64,000 bases of DNA, taken from assembly GCF_009760405.1 (NCBI RefSeq), contig NZ_WRPP01000013.1:62001-126000 (forward strand), in the 5' to 3' direction. Position 1 is the stretch's first letter. Each line of letters starts with the position of its first letter. Shown here in pieces: positions 53,231 to 61,562 of the stretch. This DNA is from Nocardia terrae (GTDB lineage Bacteria > Actinomycetota > Actinomycetes > Mycobacteriales > Mycobacteriaceae). The position numbers and the translations under genes are program-made. A model generated the notes under the pieces. It was given only the letters and a program-made list of their open reading frames with translations, made no database searches and was not told where the DNA came from.

Positions 53231-53270
53231 TTTACACACCAGCGGTCGGGGGTTCGATCCCCTCTGCGCC
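53231..53270 (+). repeat. Right copy of the tRNA-Val 3' half (attR-like remnant)
   Basis: Exact 40-base duplicate of 50807-50846, lying 77 bases after the DUF4276 stop. The 5' half of a tRNA is absent and the bases in front (CGCAACAGG) do not form an anticodon arm, so it is not a working tRNA. It marks the right end of the integrated islet. Confidence 0.88.
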
Positions 53271-53404
53271 GACTTCGAAAGCCATGTCGGGCATGGATTT
53301 ATGGCGATGTTCGAGGTTGGCTGTCTCGCTCTCGCGGGAACAGGCGACTATGCGGCGGGCTCGATCGATTCCTGGGATTGGCTCTACGCCTAGGGTGGGG
53401 GTCC

Positions 53405-54796
53405 GTGGTGGAAACTTGGGCCATTTCGGGCGGCGGTCTGTTGTTGGAGTTGCGGGGTGTGCGGCGGCGGGCTGCGTTGGAGGATGCTCTGCGTTCGGCG
53501 ATCCGGGGTGGGAGGCTGGCTGCGGGGGTCAGGTTGCCGTCTTCGCGGGTGTTGGCGACCGAACTGGGCGTGGCTCGGAATACCGTGGCCGATGCGTACG
53601 GGCAGCTGGTGGCCGAAGGTTGGCTCGAGGCTCGGCAGGGCTCGGGTACGCGGGTTGCCGTGCATGGTGTCGAGACGGTTGTGCCCGGTTCGGCCGCGGT
53701 GGGCGCAGCGGGAGGCTCGGTTCGGTTCGATCTCTCGCCGGGTGTGCCGACGTTGGCCGGATTTCCGCGGTCCGGATGGAATGCGGCCGCCCGCCGGGCG
53801 ATGACCGATGCCGCGGATGAATGCTTCGGCTATCCGGATCCGCGAGGGCACCCCGGACTGCGTCGTGCGCTGGTCGAGTATCTGGCCCGGGTGCGAGGCG
53901 TCCGGGCGGCACCCGAGCAGATCATCATCTGCTCGGGATTCAGGCAGGGGCTTGCCCTGCTCGCCGACGTGTTGCGCCGGGCGGGCACCGACCGAGTCGC
54001 GGTGGAGAGTCACGGTGTGGTCATTCACCATGATGTCCTGCGCGCCAACGGGATATCGACATGCCCGGTTCCGGTCGACGAATACGGTGCGCGGACCGAT
54101 GAACTCGGCGATTGTGGCGCGGCTCTGCTGACGCCGGCGCATCAGTTTCCCTTGGGGGTCGCGCTGTCTCCCGAACGTCGCAATGCTGCGATCGGGTGGG
54201 CACGGGAGCGGTCGGCATGGCTTCTCGAAGACGACTATGACGGCGAATTCCGTTACGACCGTAGGCCGATCGGCGCGCTGCAGGCGCTCGCACCCGACCG
54301 GGTGGTGTACCTGGGTACCGCGAGCAAGAGTCTGGCCCCGGCGGTCGGGCTGGGTTGGATCGTCGCTCCCGCGGCACTCGTGGAGGAACTGGTCGAAGCG
54401 AAACGCCGGGCCGACGGGTTCACCGGTGTGCTGGAACAGCTGACGCTGGAACAGTTTCTGCGCAGCGGCGGCTACGACCGGCATGTGCGGCGTTGCCGGT
54501 TGCGATACCAGCAGCGGCGTGAGCAATTGCTGGCCGCGATGGCCGATACCGGTGCCACCGTCACCGGTATCGCCGCGGGCCTGCACGCCATGGTCGGGCT
54601 GCTGGATCTGCCCGCGAGCGAAGAACCGCGCTTGCGTCATCGCGCCGCGGCGATGGGGCTACGCATCCGCACGCTCACCGAGTTCACCGCGCAACCCGAT
54701 CCGGCGGCGTCGGCGGCGGTGGTGGTGGGCTACTCGCGTCCGTCGGATTCCGCGCTGGCACCGGCTCTGGACCTGCTGGCCAGGACGTTACGCTAG
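53405..54796 (+). CDS. MocR-type regulator (GntR helix-turn-helix plus aminotransferase domain)
   Basis: 463 residues. Winged helix (about 15-80): R-L-P-S-S-R-V-L-A-T-E-L-G-V-A-R-N-T-V, then a fold-type I aminotransferase-like domain with the PLP lysine in G-T-A-S-K-S-L-A-P-A-V and D-Y-D-G-E-F-R-Y upstream. Senses PLP or an amino acid; PdxR-like proteins control vitamin B6 genes. TAGGGT is 8 nt before GTG 53405. Its stop overlaps the end of the opposite cupin gene by 9 bases. No PLP biosynthesis gene is adjacent, so its target is unknown. Confidence 0.87.
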   Translation: MVETWAISGGGLLLELRGVRRRAALEDALRSAIRGGRLAAGVRLPSSRVLATELGVARNTVADAYGQLVAEGWLEARQGSGTRVAVHGVETVVPGSAAVGAAGGSVRFDLSPGVPTLAGFPRSGWNAAARRAMTDAADECFGYPDPRGHPGLRRALVEYLARVRGVRAAPEQIIICSGFRQGLALLADVLRRAGTDRVAVESHGVVIHHDVLRANGISTCPVPVDEYGARTDELGDCGAALLTPAHQFPLGVALSPERRNAAIGWARERSAWLLEDDYDGEFRYDRRPIGALQALAPDRVVYLGTASKSLAPAVGLGWIVAPAALVEELVEAKRRADGFTGVLEQLTLEQFLRSGGYDRHVRRCRLRYQQRREQLLAAMADTGATVTGIAAGLHAMVGLLDLPASEEPRLRHRAAAMGLRIRTLTEFTAQPDPAASAAVVVGYSRPSDSALAPALDLLARTLR

Positions 54797-55273
54797 GCCG
54801 TTCGGCGTCGGCAGGCCCCGGCGATCACGGCGAGCCTCCAACTCCTCCGGGGTCACCATGGTGAGCATCGGCTCGCCGGGCACTCCGATCATGACGACGA
54901 CGAACCGGCTCGGCCGATCGGCGAGGTTGTTGGCCGCCTGGTAGTGGATGACATCGCCACCCGGCTCCCAGAAGCTCTCGCCCGCGTGAATCACATACGC
55001 GGGTGCGCCTTCCAGCTCGAACACCATCTCGCCCTCGAGCATGTAGCCGAACACCGGCCCGGAGTGACGGTGCGGCGGGGTTCCCGCGTCACCGGGCGCC
55101 AGTTCGACGATCACGGTCATGACATCGGCGCCGTCCGGAATATGCGGCGGCACAATGTGAGACAGGGTGGTGAGGAGGGTCTTCGATCCAGCCGGCGCCA
55201 TCGCGGCGGCACAGTCGTTCGCGCCGTCGTGAGCTCGATCGGTCATGGCTTCCTGGTTCGTGCATTGACTCAT
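54788..55273 (-). CDS. Cupin-domain protein
   Basis: 161 residues with cupin motif 1 (G-T-P-P-H-R-H-S-G-P-V-F-G-Y-M-L-E-G-E) and motif 2 (A-G-E-S-F-W-E-P-G-G-D-V-I-H-Y), metal ligands H, H, E and H present. A small metal-binding protein, perhaps a dioxygenase or isomerase. TAGCGT is 7 nt before ATG 55273, so leaderless. Convergent with the MocR gene and perhaps its target. Confidence 0.8.
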   Translation of the reverse strand: MSQCTNQEAMTDRAHDGANDCAAAMAPAGSKTLLTTLSHIVPPHIPDGADVMTVIVELAPGDAGTPPHRHSGPVFGYMLEGEMVFELEGAPAYVIHAGESFWEPGGDVIHYQAANNLADRPSRFVVVMIGVPGEPMLTMVTPEELEARRDRRGLPTPNGLA

Positions 55274-55566
55274 GGCAAGCACGCTAGAAGCCGATCCATC
55301 CATGCGTGTGGTCCAGTTTTCGGTTCTTTTGCTGGGCCAATTCCGGCGGGTTCGCCCCTGACTGCTGCTCCGAAATCCCTTCCCCAAGGGGCCTGTCCGC
55401 CGGCCCACGCGGGCGGATCGCCTCCACTGGCCCAGATTTTGCACGCGCGAATGGACCGCGGTGTCGGGGCGACTCCGACCTACCGTGGGTACGCGGTGAT
55501 CCGCCGCAAGAGGCGTAGTTCGCGCCCTTGCCGCGGAACGGTTTCGCAGAGTCAGGAGAGTGGGAG

Positions 55567-56424
55567 ATGGATATTCTCGTCGCGGGAGCCAGCGGAGCGA
55601 TCGGTACTCGGCTGATCCCACAGTTGCTCGATGCCGGCCACAAGGTCATCGGGACTTCGCGGACCGAGAGCGGCGCGCGACGGCTTCGGGAAACCGGCGC
55701 CGGTGCCGTCGTGCTGGACGTTTTCGACAAAGACGCGGTCGAGCAGAGCGTGGAGGTCACGGCCCCGGACGTGATCATCCATCAACTGACCGCCCTCAAC
55801 GGCGGAACTTCGCACGACAACGCCCGAATTCGCCGCGTCGGGACCCGAAACCTGGTGGACGCGGCCCGGAAGGCCGGCGTGGAACGGATTGTGGCGCAAT
55901 CGATCGCGTGGGCCTACGAGCCGGGCAGCACGCCGGCGGCGGAATCGACTCCGCTGGATCTGTCAGCCCCCGAGCCGCGTTCGGTCACGATCGGAGGAAT
56001 CCGGACCCTGGAGGAAGCCGTCGCCGAGCTTCCACATCACGTGGTATTGCGCTACGGCACGCTGTACGGGCCCGGCACCTGGTATCACGCGGATGGTTTG
56101 GCCGCCGAGGTTCTGCGCGGTGACAGCAGCGCCCTCGGCGGGTTGCCGGCCAACGACGGGGTCAGTTCTTTCGTGCACGTAGAGGATGCCGCCCGCGCTG
56201 CGGTCGAGGCACTGAACTGGCCGAACGGAATTGTGAACATCGTCGACGACGAGCCTGCCCCGGCCTGGGAGTGGATGCCGGTCCTCGCCGCCGCCGTCGG
56301 TGTCGCGGCTCCCGTCCGGACGGCGGGAGGTGCGCGATGGGAACGCGGTGCGACCAATACCCTTGCCCGGTCGCTGGGCTGGACTCCGCGGTGGAGCACA
56401 TGGCGCACCGGATTTCGTGCCTGA
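55567..56424 (+). CDS. NAD-dependent epimerase/dehydratase family protein
   Basis: 285 residues: G-A-S-G-A-I-G (7-13) Rossmann motif, Q-S-I-A-W-A-Y-E-P near 111-119 with the tyrosine, and R-Y-G-T-L-Y-G-P-G near 160. The usual Y-x(3)-K is degraded, so catalysis may differ from sugar epimerases. AGGAGAGTGGGAG precedes ATG 55567. Convergent with the remnant NERD gene. Confidence 0.83.
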   Translation: MDILVAGASGAIGTRLIPQLLDAGHKVIGTSRTESGARRLRETGAGAVVLDVFDKDAVEQSVEVTAPDVIIHQLTALNGGTSHDNARIRRVGTRNLVDAARKAGVERIVAQSIAWAYEPGSTPAAESTPLDLSAPEPRSVTIGGIRTLEEAVAELPHHVVLRYGTLYGPGTWYHADGLAAEVLRGDSSALGGLPANDGVSSFVHVEDAARAAVEALNWPNGIVNIVDDEPAPAWEWMPVLAAAVGVAAPVRTAGGARWERGATNTLARSLGWTPRWSTWRTGFRA

Positions 56425-56452
56425 CCGTGCCGTGTGCTCGACGAGCAGTCCG

Positions 56453-57259
56453 TCAGCACGCCGGTTGGAGGGGGAAGCACGGCGGCGGGGTCGACTGGGG
56501 AGGGCCGGATGAGGGCGCGGTCGGCTCGGCCGGTGGTTGCCGTTCAGGTGCCGCTGTTTCGGCTGAGGTTGTGGGCGGACGGTAGCTCGGGGCGTGGTCC
56601 GGGGTCAGTGCGGCACCTGCGCCGGCGGCGATGGCCAGCCAAAGCGCTGCTGCGGCAATCAGTCTCAGGGGTTGCCATCCGTGTGTGCGTCTCGGTGGCG
56701 GCCATGGCACCGAAACGGTCGATGGCGTCGTGTCCGGATCCGGGGTGTGCCGCGGTGATGTCGTGATCGGCCCTTCGATCGGGCCGGCCGGAATCGGAGT
56801 GCGCGGGGTCGGGGCCGCGGTTTCGGGAGGGAAACCTTGGTCGATGAGGGTCGAGATCGTCACGCTGCGCGCGAAATTCAGAGCGGTGATCAACGTGTGT
56901 GCTTGCTCAGCCGTCCAGATCGGTTTATGGCGGGCGTTGGTAGTGAACCACTGGCGCAAGTCGGGTTCACTGCCGAGGAGTACATCGATGCCGACGGGCA
57001 GGTCCTTCTTTTCGAGGGTGGGTCGGGGGCCCAGTGCGGGCATTACCAGAACCATTCCTGAAACGAACAGGTCGAGATCGAATTGTTTGGCGAGGTTCTT
57101 GATATTGAAAGTGTTCTCGCGGACTTGATCTATCGGGTTCGTGTCGTTCTGGCGCACGTGGACTGGACTGCCGGAGACGCCGGTCTGCGACCAGGGGCCG
57201 TTCGCCGGGCCCTCGGCGACATCGAAACCGGTGTCTGTACAACACGATATCCGCGGCAT
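56453..57259 (-). pseudogene. Truncated NERD (nuclease-related) domain protein with membrane and Pro-rich tail
   Basis: The open frame of 268 codons holds only the C-terminal half of a NERD domain (N-P-I-D-Q-V-R-E-N-T-F-N-I-K-N-L-A, then P-I-W-T-A-E-Q-A-H-T-L-I), then a membrane segment R-L-I-A-A-A-A-L-W-L-A-I-A-A-G and a Pro/Thr-rich tail. The N-terminal catalytic part (D...E-x-K) is lost: the E in F-D-V-A-E is followed by G-P-A-N-G instead of V-K-G. A neighbouring frame just upstream reads P-E-M-S-D-A-A-D-I-V-L-Y, the expected preceding strand, so a frameshift near 57235-57245 is likely. Inactive as nuclease; may be a decayed mobile-defence relic. Confidence 0.6.
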
Positions 57260-57311
57260 CCGACATTTCGGGCAGTGCGGGCTTGATGCCGGAATAGCGA
57301 CGGGACGGGGA

Positions 57312-58685
57312 TCAGCGGCGGACGGCTCGGGCTGTCAAGGTGCGGCCGAATTCCCAGGGGAGGCCGGTGGGTTTGGTGGCGTCGGTGAGGACGTCGGTGA
57401 AGGCTGTGAGGAAGTGGGCGGCTTGAGTGTCGGTGAGGGTCAGTGGGGGGATGAGTTTGATGACTTCCATGTGGTCGCCGGAGACCTGGGTGAGGATGCG
57501 GTGGCGGTGGAAAAGGCCCGCGACGATCATTTGGGAGAACAGGCCGACGCGGGCCTTTTGCATCGTCGACCAGATCGCTCGGGCGCGGCGCGGGGTGGGG
57601 CGGGTGAATTCGAGGCCGAGCATGAGGCCGCGGCCTCGGACGTCGCCGAGGATGTCGTGGTCGGCCGCGAGGTCGGTGAGGGCGGCGCGGAGGGTGGCGC
57701 CGAGGCGGTCGGCGTGGGTGGTCAGGGCCTCGGATTCGAGTACCGCGAGGGTTGCCAGGCCGGCGGCCATGGCGAGGGTGCCGCCCTTGAAAGTGCTGCT
57801 GTGCACCATCAGTCGGTCCATGGAGGAGTAGACCGAGGAGAAGATTCGGTCGGTGGTGAGCATGGCGCCGACGGGGACGTAGCCGCCGGAGAGGGCCTTG
57901 GCGACGGTGACCAGGTCGGGGTGGACGGGCTCGGATTGGTAGGCGAAGAAGGTTCCGGTGCGGCCCAGGCCGGTTTGGACCTCGTCGCAGATCAAGAGAG
58001 CGCCGTGGGAGTGGAGTAGGTCGACGGCGGTGGTGAGGTAGCCGGGAGGCGGGACGGCCATGCCGTGGCCTTGGATCGGTTCGACGATGAGGGCGGCGAC
58101 GTCGCCGGTGCGGAGTCCGGCGGCCAGGGCGTCGAGGTCGCCGAAGGGGATTCGGGTCGCGGGGAGCAGGGCGCCGAATCCGGCACGGAACTCGTCGCTT
58201 CCGTTCGCTGAGAGAGCGCCCAGGGTCAGGCCGTGGAAGCCTCGGTCGCAGTAGAGGATTCGGTCTCGGCCGGTGGCGTGGCGGGCGAATTTCAGGGCGG
58301 CCTCGACGGCCTCGGCGCCGCTGTTGCAGAAGAAGACGCGGTCGAGGCCCGGTGCGTGGGCGAGGAGTCGTTCGGCGAGCAGGCCGGGCAGGGGCGGGCA
58401 ATCGAACTGGACCCATTCGGCGAGGTTCGCGTCGAGGGCGTCGTGCAGGGCTCGGCGGACAACGGGGTGGTTACGACCGAGGGCGAAAACGCCGAAGCCG
58501 GAAAGGAAGTCGAGATACTCGTTGCCGTCGGCGTCGAACAGGCTCGCGCCCTCGGCTCGGACGTAGGTCTTGTCGAAGCCGATGGCGTGCAGCACCTTCG
58601 CCTGTTGCGGATTGAGGTATCGATCGTGCAGGGCGAACGACTCGCCGCGTCGGGCCGCCAGGAGTTCGGTCAGATCGAAGTCCAT
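57312..58685 (-). CDS. Class III PLP aminotransferase
   Basis: 457 residues. F-C-N-S-G-A-E-A-V-E-A-A (about 115-126) binds the cofactor phosphate, I-C-D-E-V-Q-T-G-L-G-R-T-G is the PLP ring site and K in T-V-A-K-A-L-S-G-G-Y is the Schiff-base lysine. Ornithine/4-aminobutyrate-type transaminase fold; substrate unknown. GGAGGACA upstream of the ATG is a ribosome site 9-10 nt away. Neighbours give no pathway. Confidence 0.86.
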   Translation of the reverse strand: MDFDLTELLAARRGESFALHDRYLNPQQAKVLHAIGFDKTYVRAEGASLFDADGNEYLDFLSGFGVFALGRNHPVVRRALHDALDANLAEWVQFDCPPLPGLLAERLLAHAPGLDRVFFCNSGAEAVEAALKFARHATGRDRILYCDRGFHGLTLGALSANGSDEFRAGFGALLPATRIPFGDLDALAAGLRTGDVAALIVEPIQGHGMAVPPPGYLTTAVDLLHSHGALLICDEVQTGLGRTGTFFAYQSEPVHPDLVTVAKALSGGYVPVGAMLTTDRIFSSVYSSMDRLMVHSSTFKGGTLAMAAGLATLAVLESEALTTHADRLGATLRAALTDLAADHDILGDVRGRGLMLGLEFTRPTPRRARAIWSTMQKARVGLFSQMIVAGLFHRHRILTQVSGDHMEVIKLIPPLTLTDTQAAHFLTAFTDVLTDATKPTGLPWEFGRTLTARAVRR

Positions 58686-58732
58686 GCTCGAGCATTGTCC
58701 TCCGAAAGCGCTTCGGCCGTACCATGATCGGG

Positions 58733-59572
58733 GTGAGAGTCCACGGGTCGGTGGCGCTGGTCACCGGGGGTTCGTCCGGGATCGGCGCGGCCATCGCCGA
58801 ACGACTCGCCGCGCGCGGTGCGCAGGTCCTGGTGCACGGTCACCTCGCCGAAGAGGTCGAGGCGATTTCGGAGCGCCTGGGCGGGCGCGGGCTGGTCGCC
58901 GATTTCGCGATGCCCGAGCAGCGGACCGGGCTTGCTCGCGAGGCGCTCGCCGCGTTCGGCCGCGTGGACATCCTCGTCGCCAATGCCGGGCTCGGCTGGT
59001 CCGGTCCCTTCACCGAGATGCCCCTGGATCGACTCCGCCGGGTGGTGGACGTCAACCTCCTGGGGCACATGGAACTCACTCGCCTCCTCCTGCCCGGAAT
59101 GGTCGAACGAGACTGCGGCAGTGTCTGTTTCACCAGCTCCATAGCGGGCCGTCTGGGTGTAGCGGGTGAGGCGGTCTACGCGGCCTCGAAGGCCGGAATC
59201 GACATGTTCGCCGAAAGCCTGCGCGCCGAGGCCGCGGGCACCGGCGTCGAAATCGGTGTCGTGGTGCCCGCCGCCGTTCGCACCGGCTTCTTCGACCGCC
59301 GTGGCCGCCCCTACGACCGCACCCTGCCTCGCCCCATCGCCCCCGAAGTAGTGGCCGATGCGGCACTCCGGATGATCACGGACGGCACACCGGAAACCTG
59401 GGTCCCGGGCTGGCTCCGCGCGGCCGCCGCGATCCGCACTCTCGCCCCCGCCGGATACCGCCGCCTGTCCCGCAGATTCGGTGAGCCCATCCGCCTGACC
59501 GGACCGAACAGCGGGGACACCGCCTCAGGTGGTCGCGCTGCCACTGGTGATGCCGCTACAGGCCAAGGCTGA
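58733..59572 (+). CDS. Short-chain dehydrogenase/reductase
   Basis: 279 residues, classical SDR: T-G-G-S-S-G-I-G (10-17), N-A-G, S (about 133) and Y-A-A-S-K (147-151). A C-terminal extension past 250 is low-complexity (Ala/Thr/Gly-rich). TACCAT (58720-58725) is 7 nt before GTG 58733, preferred over an ATG three codons upstream that overlaps it. Divergent from the aminotransferase, from which its promoter is separated by 47 bases. Confidence 0.83.
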   Translation: MRVHGSVALVTGGSSGIGAAIAERLAARGAQVLVHGHLAEEVEAISERLGGRGLVADFAMPEQRTGLAREALAAFGRVDILVANAGLGWSGPFTEMPLDRLRRVVDVNLLGHMELTRLLLPGMVERDCGSVCFTSSIAGRLGVAGEAVYAASKAGIDMFAESLRAEAAGTGVEIGVVVPAAVRTGFFDRRGRPYDRTLPRPIAPEVVADAALRMITDGTPETWVPGWLRAAAAIRTLAPAGYRRLSRRFGEPIRLTGPNSGDTASGGRAATGDAATGQG

Positions 59573-59639
59573 CATGCCGCGCAAACTCGCCGTAGAACCG
59601 GCCGAGTAGTTCGGGATTGCCTTGGTACGGGCTGTGTTC
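59556..59639 (-). pseudogene. Remnant of an alpha/beta-hydrolase C-terminus
   Basis: A reading frame of 27 codons, ending in TAG at 59556, reads E-H-S-P-Y-Q-G-N-P-E-L-L-G-R-F-Y-G-E-F-A-R. This resembles the end of an alpha/beta hydrolase (catalytic H-S-P). It is cut by a stop upstream and overlaps the SDR tail. Weak, based on motif only. Confidence 0.3.
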
Positions 59640-59741
59640 GGGCTATGAGGCCCCGGGCGGATCCGCCGCGGTGTCCGCGGGTCGGGCTTGTTCCCGTCGT
59701 CGATGCGGGCTTTGTTCGATCAGGTTGTGCAGGTACGGGAT

Positions 59742-60356
59742 TCAAGTGCGGTGAAGAGGGTTGTCGAGGTCATCGGCGGCATTCAGAAGCGCTGCCGCGG
59801 TGCGGCGGGCCTCAGGGCCGGTAAGCTCCACTGCTTCGTCGTCGCGCACCGTCAGGCACACGAACAGTCTGCGATCGAAACGGGTGTCCTTGGCGCACAG
59901 TCGTACTCGAACTCTGCTACCGCACAGTTGCGGTCCTATCACCGGCACCGTCCACGGTTGACCGCTGTGCCACTGTTCGGCCTTCGGATCCCTCGCCTCG
60001 TCGTGCTGGCTGCACCACAGGGGGCAGAGATGGGCCCACGGGATGCTGTCGGCCAGGATTCGGGAATCCCATAGGTCTCCGCAGGCAATGAGAGCTTCGG
60101 CAAGCTGCCGGGCCTGTGCCGCGGTCATTTCGGCATGGACACGGCTCGGCGCGACCAAATCGATCCAGCTGTAGCGCAGCCCATCACAGTCGTGAGCGTT
60201 CAACTGCACGAACAACACTGGAAGCCCGGGCCGTGCCGGTTCCTCGACCAGCACCGGCCGTGGTCGGCCGCAATGGTGGTCGCCGTCGCCGGGTGCGAAC
60301 GGATCCGGTTCGTCGTGTTCTTCGCACCACGCCGGACACGGCATAACCGTGGACAT
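59742..60356 (-). CDS. DUF6907-like protein with duplicated zinc-binding domain
   Basis: 204 residues. Two domain copies, each starting C-P-x-W-C-x(2)-H-D and ending near an H-x-G: C-P-A-W-C-E-E-H-D with H-H-C-G, and C-P-L-W-C-S-Q-H-D with H-S-G. Cys/His sets suggest zinc binding. The family appears in Streptomyces and Nocardia, often beside XRE regulators, as here (divergent XRE gene at 60723). Function unknown. Start at ATG 60356. Confidence 0.72.
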   Translation of the reverse strand: MSTVMPCPAWCEEHDEPDPFAPGDGDHHCGRPRPVLVEEPARPGLPVLFVQLNAHDCDGLRYSWIDLVAPSRVHAEMTAAQARQLAEALIACGDLWDSRILADSIPWAHLCPLWCSQHDEARDPKAEQWHSGQPWTVPVIGPQLCGSRVRVRLCAKDTRFDRRLFVCLTVRDDEAVELTGPEARRTAAALLNAADDLDNPLHRT

Positions 60357-60722
60357 CTCGTACCAATCCCTGTGTATGCCCTGCCACGAGGGCTGCGCCC
60401 CCTTCGCGCAGCCCTCGCATCGGGGTCCCCGCCCTCCTCGTACCAGGCCGGGAAACTCTCGGGCTCCGCGCCATTCAGGGCGCTACCGACATACACGGAG
60501 CCGAAGGCAACTACTTGCCGACTCCGATGAGCCGGCGCGAAGGAAATAAGAACACGCCGAGATCGCAGCGGTAAAGACGCCGGGCGCACGCTGTGCAGAG
60601 GTACCTCTGGTCAGAGGTCGGTCCGAAAGTAGGCGAGATCGGCGTTCCTTCTTGGACCTCCGGTGCGTGGGGGCTCAAACTTGTTCGGGCCGCGTCGCTG
60701 TCAGAAGAGTATTCTGCTCGCC
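60357..60722. other. Intergenic control region, divergent, no gene accepted
   Basis: 366 bases between the DUF6907 gene and the XRE regulator. It holds the 14-bp perfect palindrome CAGAGGTACCTCTG (60596-60609), followed by an overlapping repeat shared with the hydrolase promoter (see 60605-60626), and the -10 TATTCT at 60710-60715. A 77-codon open frame here on the minus strand has no credible start and is not listed. Confidence 0.6.
60605..60626. promoter_or_regulatory. Palindromic motif, copy 1 (before XRE regulator gene)
   Basis: CTCTG-GT-CAGAG followed by GTCGGTCCGA, 22 bases. It is 20/22 identical to 62395-62416 (differences at motif positions 6 and 15), including the flanking non-palindromic part. 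Two upstream half-sites extend it to an array of CAGAGGT units. Predicted autoregulatory operator of the XRE protein. Confidence 0.65.
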
Positions 60723-61562
60723 GTGAACGCTGGCTACACCGCACTAGGGGAAACCGAGGTTGACCAGTTGCTGGCCCCCAACCTCGCCGATTTCGTCCGA
60801 GCCCACCGTACGGCTCCGAGGCATCCGGATCATCCCCGCGGTCTCAGCCGTCCGGCACTGGCCGGTCTCTGTGACGTCAGCGCCAGTTATATCGCTCAGA
60901 TCGAGCAGCGCGAGAAGACCTCACCGAGTCCCGAAGTGGTGGACGCGATCGCCCGCGCCCTGCGGCTGACGCCCGCTGAGCGGCAACATATGCACAATCT
61001 CGCCGCTCCCAAGACCCCGGGCCCGCGTACCTATACGCCGATGCCGGTCGCCGAGATGCGTGAACTGATCTCCGATGACTTGCGAGCTGCCGCCGACGGC
61101 CTGATCCCACACCTGTCGGGATACGTCGACGAGCGATGGAACGTCTTGTGGGCCAACCAAGCCTACGACCGCGCGTATCCGCGGCTGTCGGAAGTGGAGA
61201 ACATTCTGGTCTGGTTCTTCCTGGTCCCGGACTCGCACCAGGTAATGATCGAATGGGAGAACGAAGCCCGGCTGACCGTGAACTGGTTCAGATGGCACAT
61301 GGGCAGATATCAGAATCCACAGTGGGCTCTGGATCTGCTCGGCAAGCTCGGTTCGTCGGCGGTCTTCCGGGCAATGTATCTGGCCGAGCGTGTCGACTAC
61401 GAACGCCATCAACCCTTGATGCACCTGCGTGACCCGGCTACCGCGGAGCCCTACAGCGTGCGAGTCCGGATTACCGATGTGCCCAGCGTTGACGCACCGT
61501 TTCAGTGGTTCATCGGCATGCGTGAGAAGTTCAGCGGGCCGCCGAGCTTGCTAACCGACTGA
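60723..61562 (+). CDS. XRE-type regulator with MmyB-like ligand domain
   Basis: 279 residues. Helix-turn-helix of the HTH_31 type (S-R-P-A-L-A-G-L-C-D-V-S-A-S-Y-I-A-Q-I-E near 42-61) and an MmyB-like PAS-fold ligand domain (about 105-270) with V-D-E-R-W-N-V-L-W-A-N-Q-A. TATTCT (60710-60715) is 7 nt before GTG 60723. Its 3' end overlaps the opposite hydrolase by 32 bp. The shared upstream motif marks it as likely regulator of that hydrolase. Confidence 0.87.
   Translation: MNAGYTALGETEVDQLLAPNLADFVRAHRTAPRHPDHPRGLSRPALAGLCDVSASYIAQIEQREKTSPSPEVVDAIARALRLTPAERQHMHNLAAPKTPGPRTYTPMPVAEMRELISDDLRAAADGLIPHLSGYVDERWNVLWANQAYDRAYPRLSEVENILVWFFLVPDSHQVMIEWENEARLTVNWFRWHMGRYQNPQWALDLLGKLGSSAVFRAMYLAERVDYERHQPLMHLRDPATAEPYSVRVRITDVPSVDAPFQWFIGMREKFSGPPSLLTD

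Larger units (their letters stand above)
50807..53270 (+). mobile_element. tRNA-integrated 2.4-kb islet carrying ATPase-DUF4276 pair, no integrase
   Basis: Bounded by a 40-bp direct repeat of the tRNA-Val 3' half. Within it lie a hairpin terminator, a promoter, and two overlapping genes whose bases and codons are visibly richer in A/T (many codons end in T or A) than both flanks. There is no integrase, excisionase or transposase. I read it as a former site-specific insertion that was either mobilised in trans or has shed its recombinase gene. Orientation and boundaries follow from the repeat. Confidence 0.75.

Noticed and set aside
53231..53270. Second tRNA-Val
   Set aside because: Only the 3' half is present; no D-arm or anticodon 5' strand, so it is a duplication scar.
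53128..53820. 230-codon plus frame across the right islet boundary
   Set aside because: Cys/Arg/Gly-rich shadow of the MocR gene that runs through the att repeat.
56967..57266. 99-codon minus frame as a separate gene
   Set aside because: Only its first 12 codons look natural, and these continue logically into the NERD frame; treated as frameshift evidence instead.
60511..60744. 77-codon minus frame (Y-L-C-T-A-C-A-R-R-L) upstream of the XRE gene
   Set aside because: It overlaps the likely operator and -10, has no ribosome site, and only a short stretch looks protein-like.
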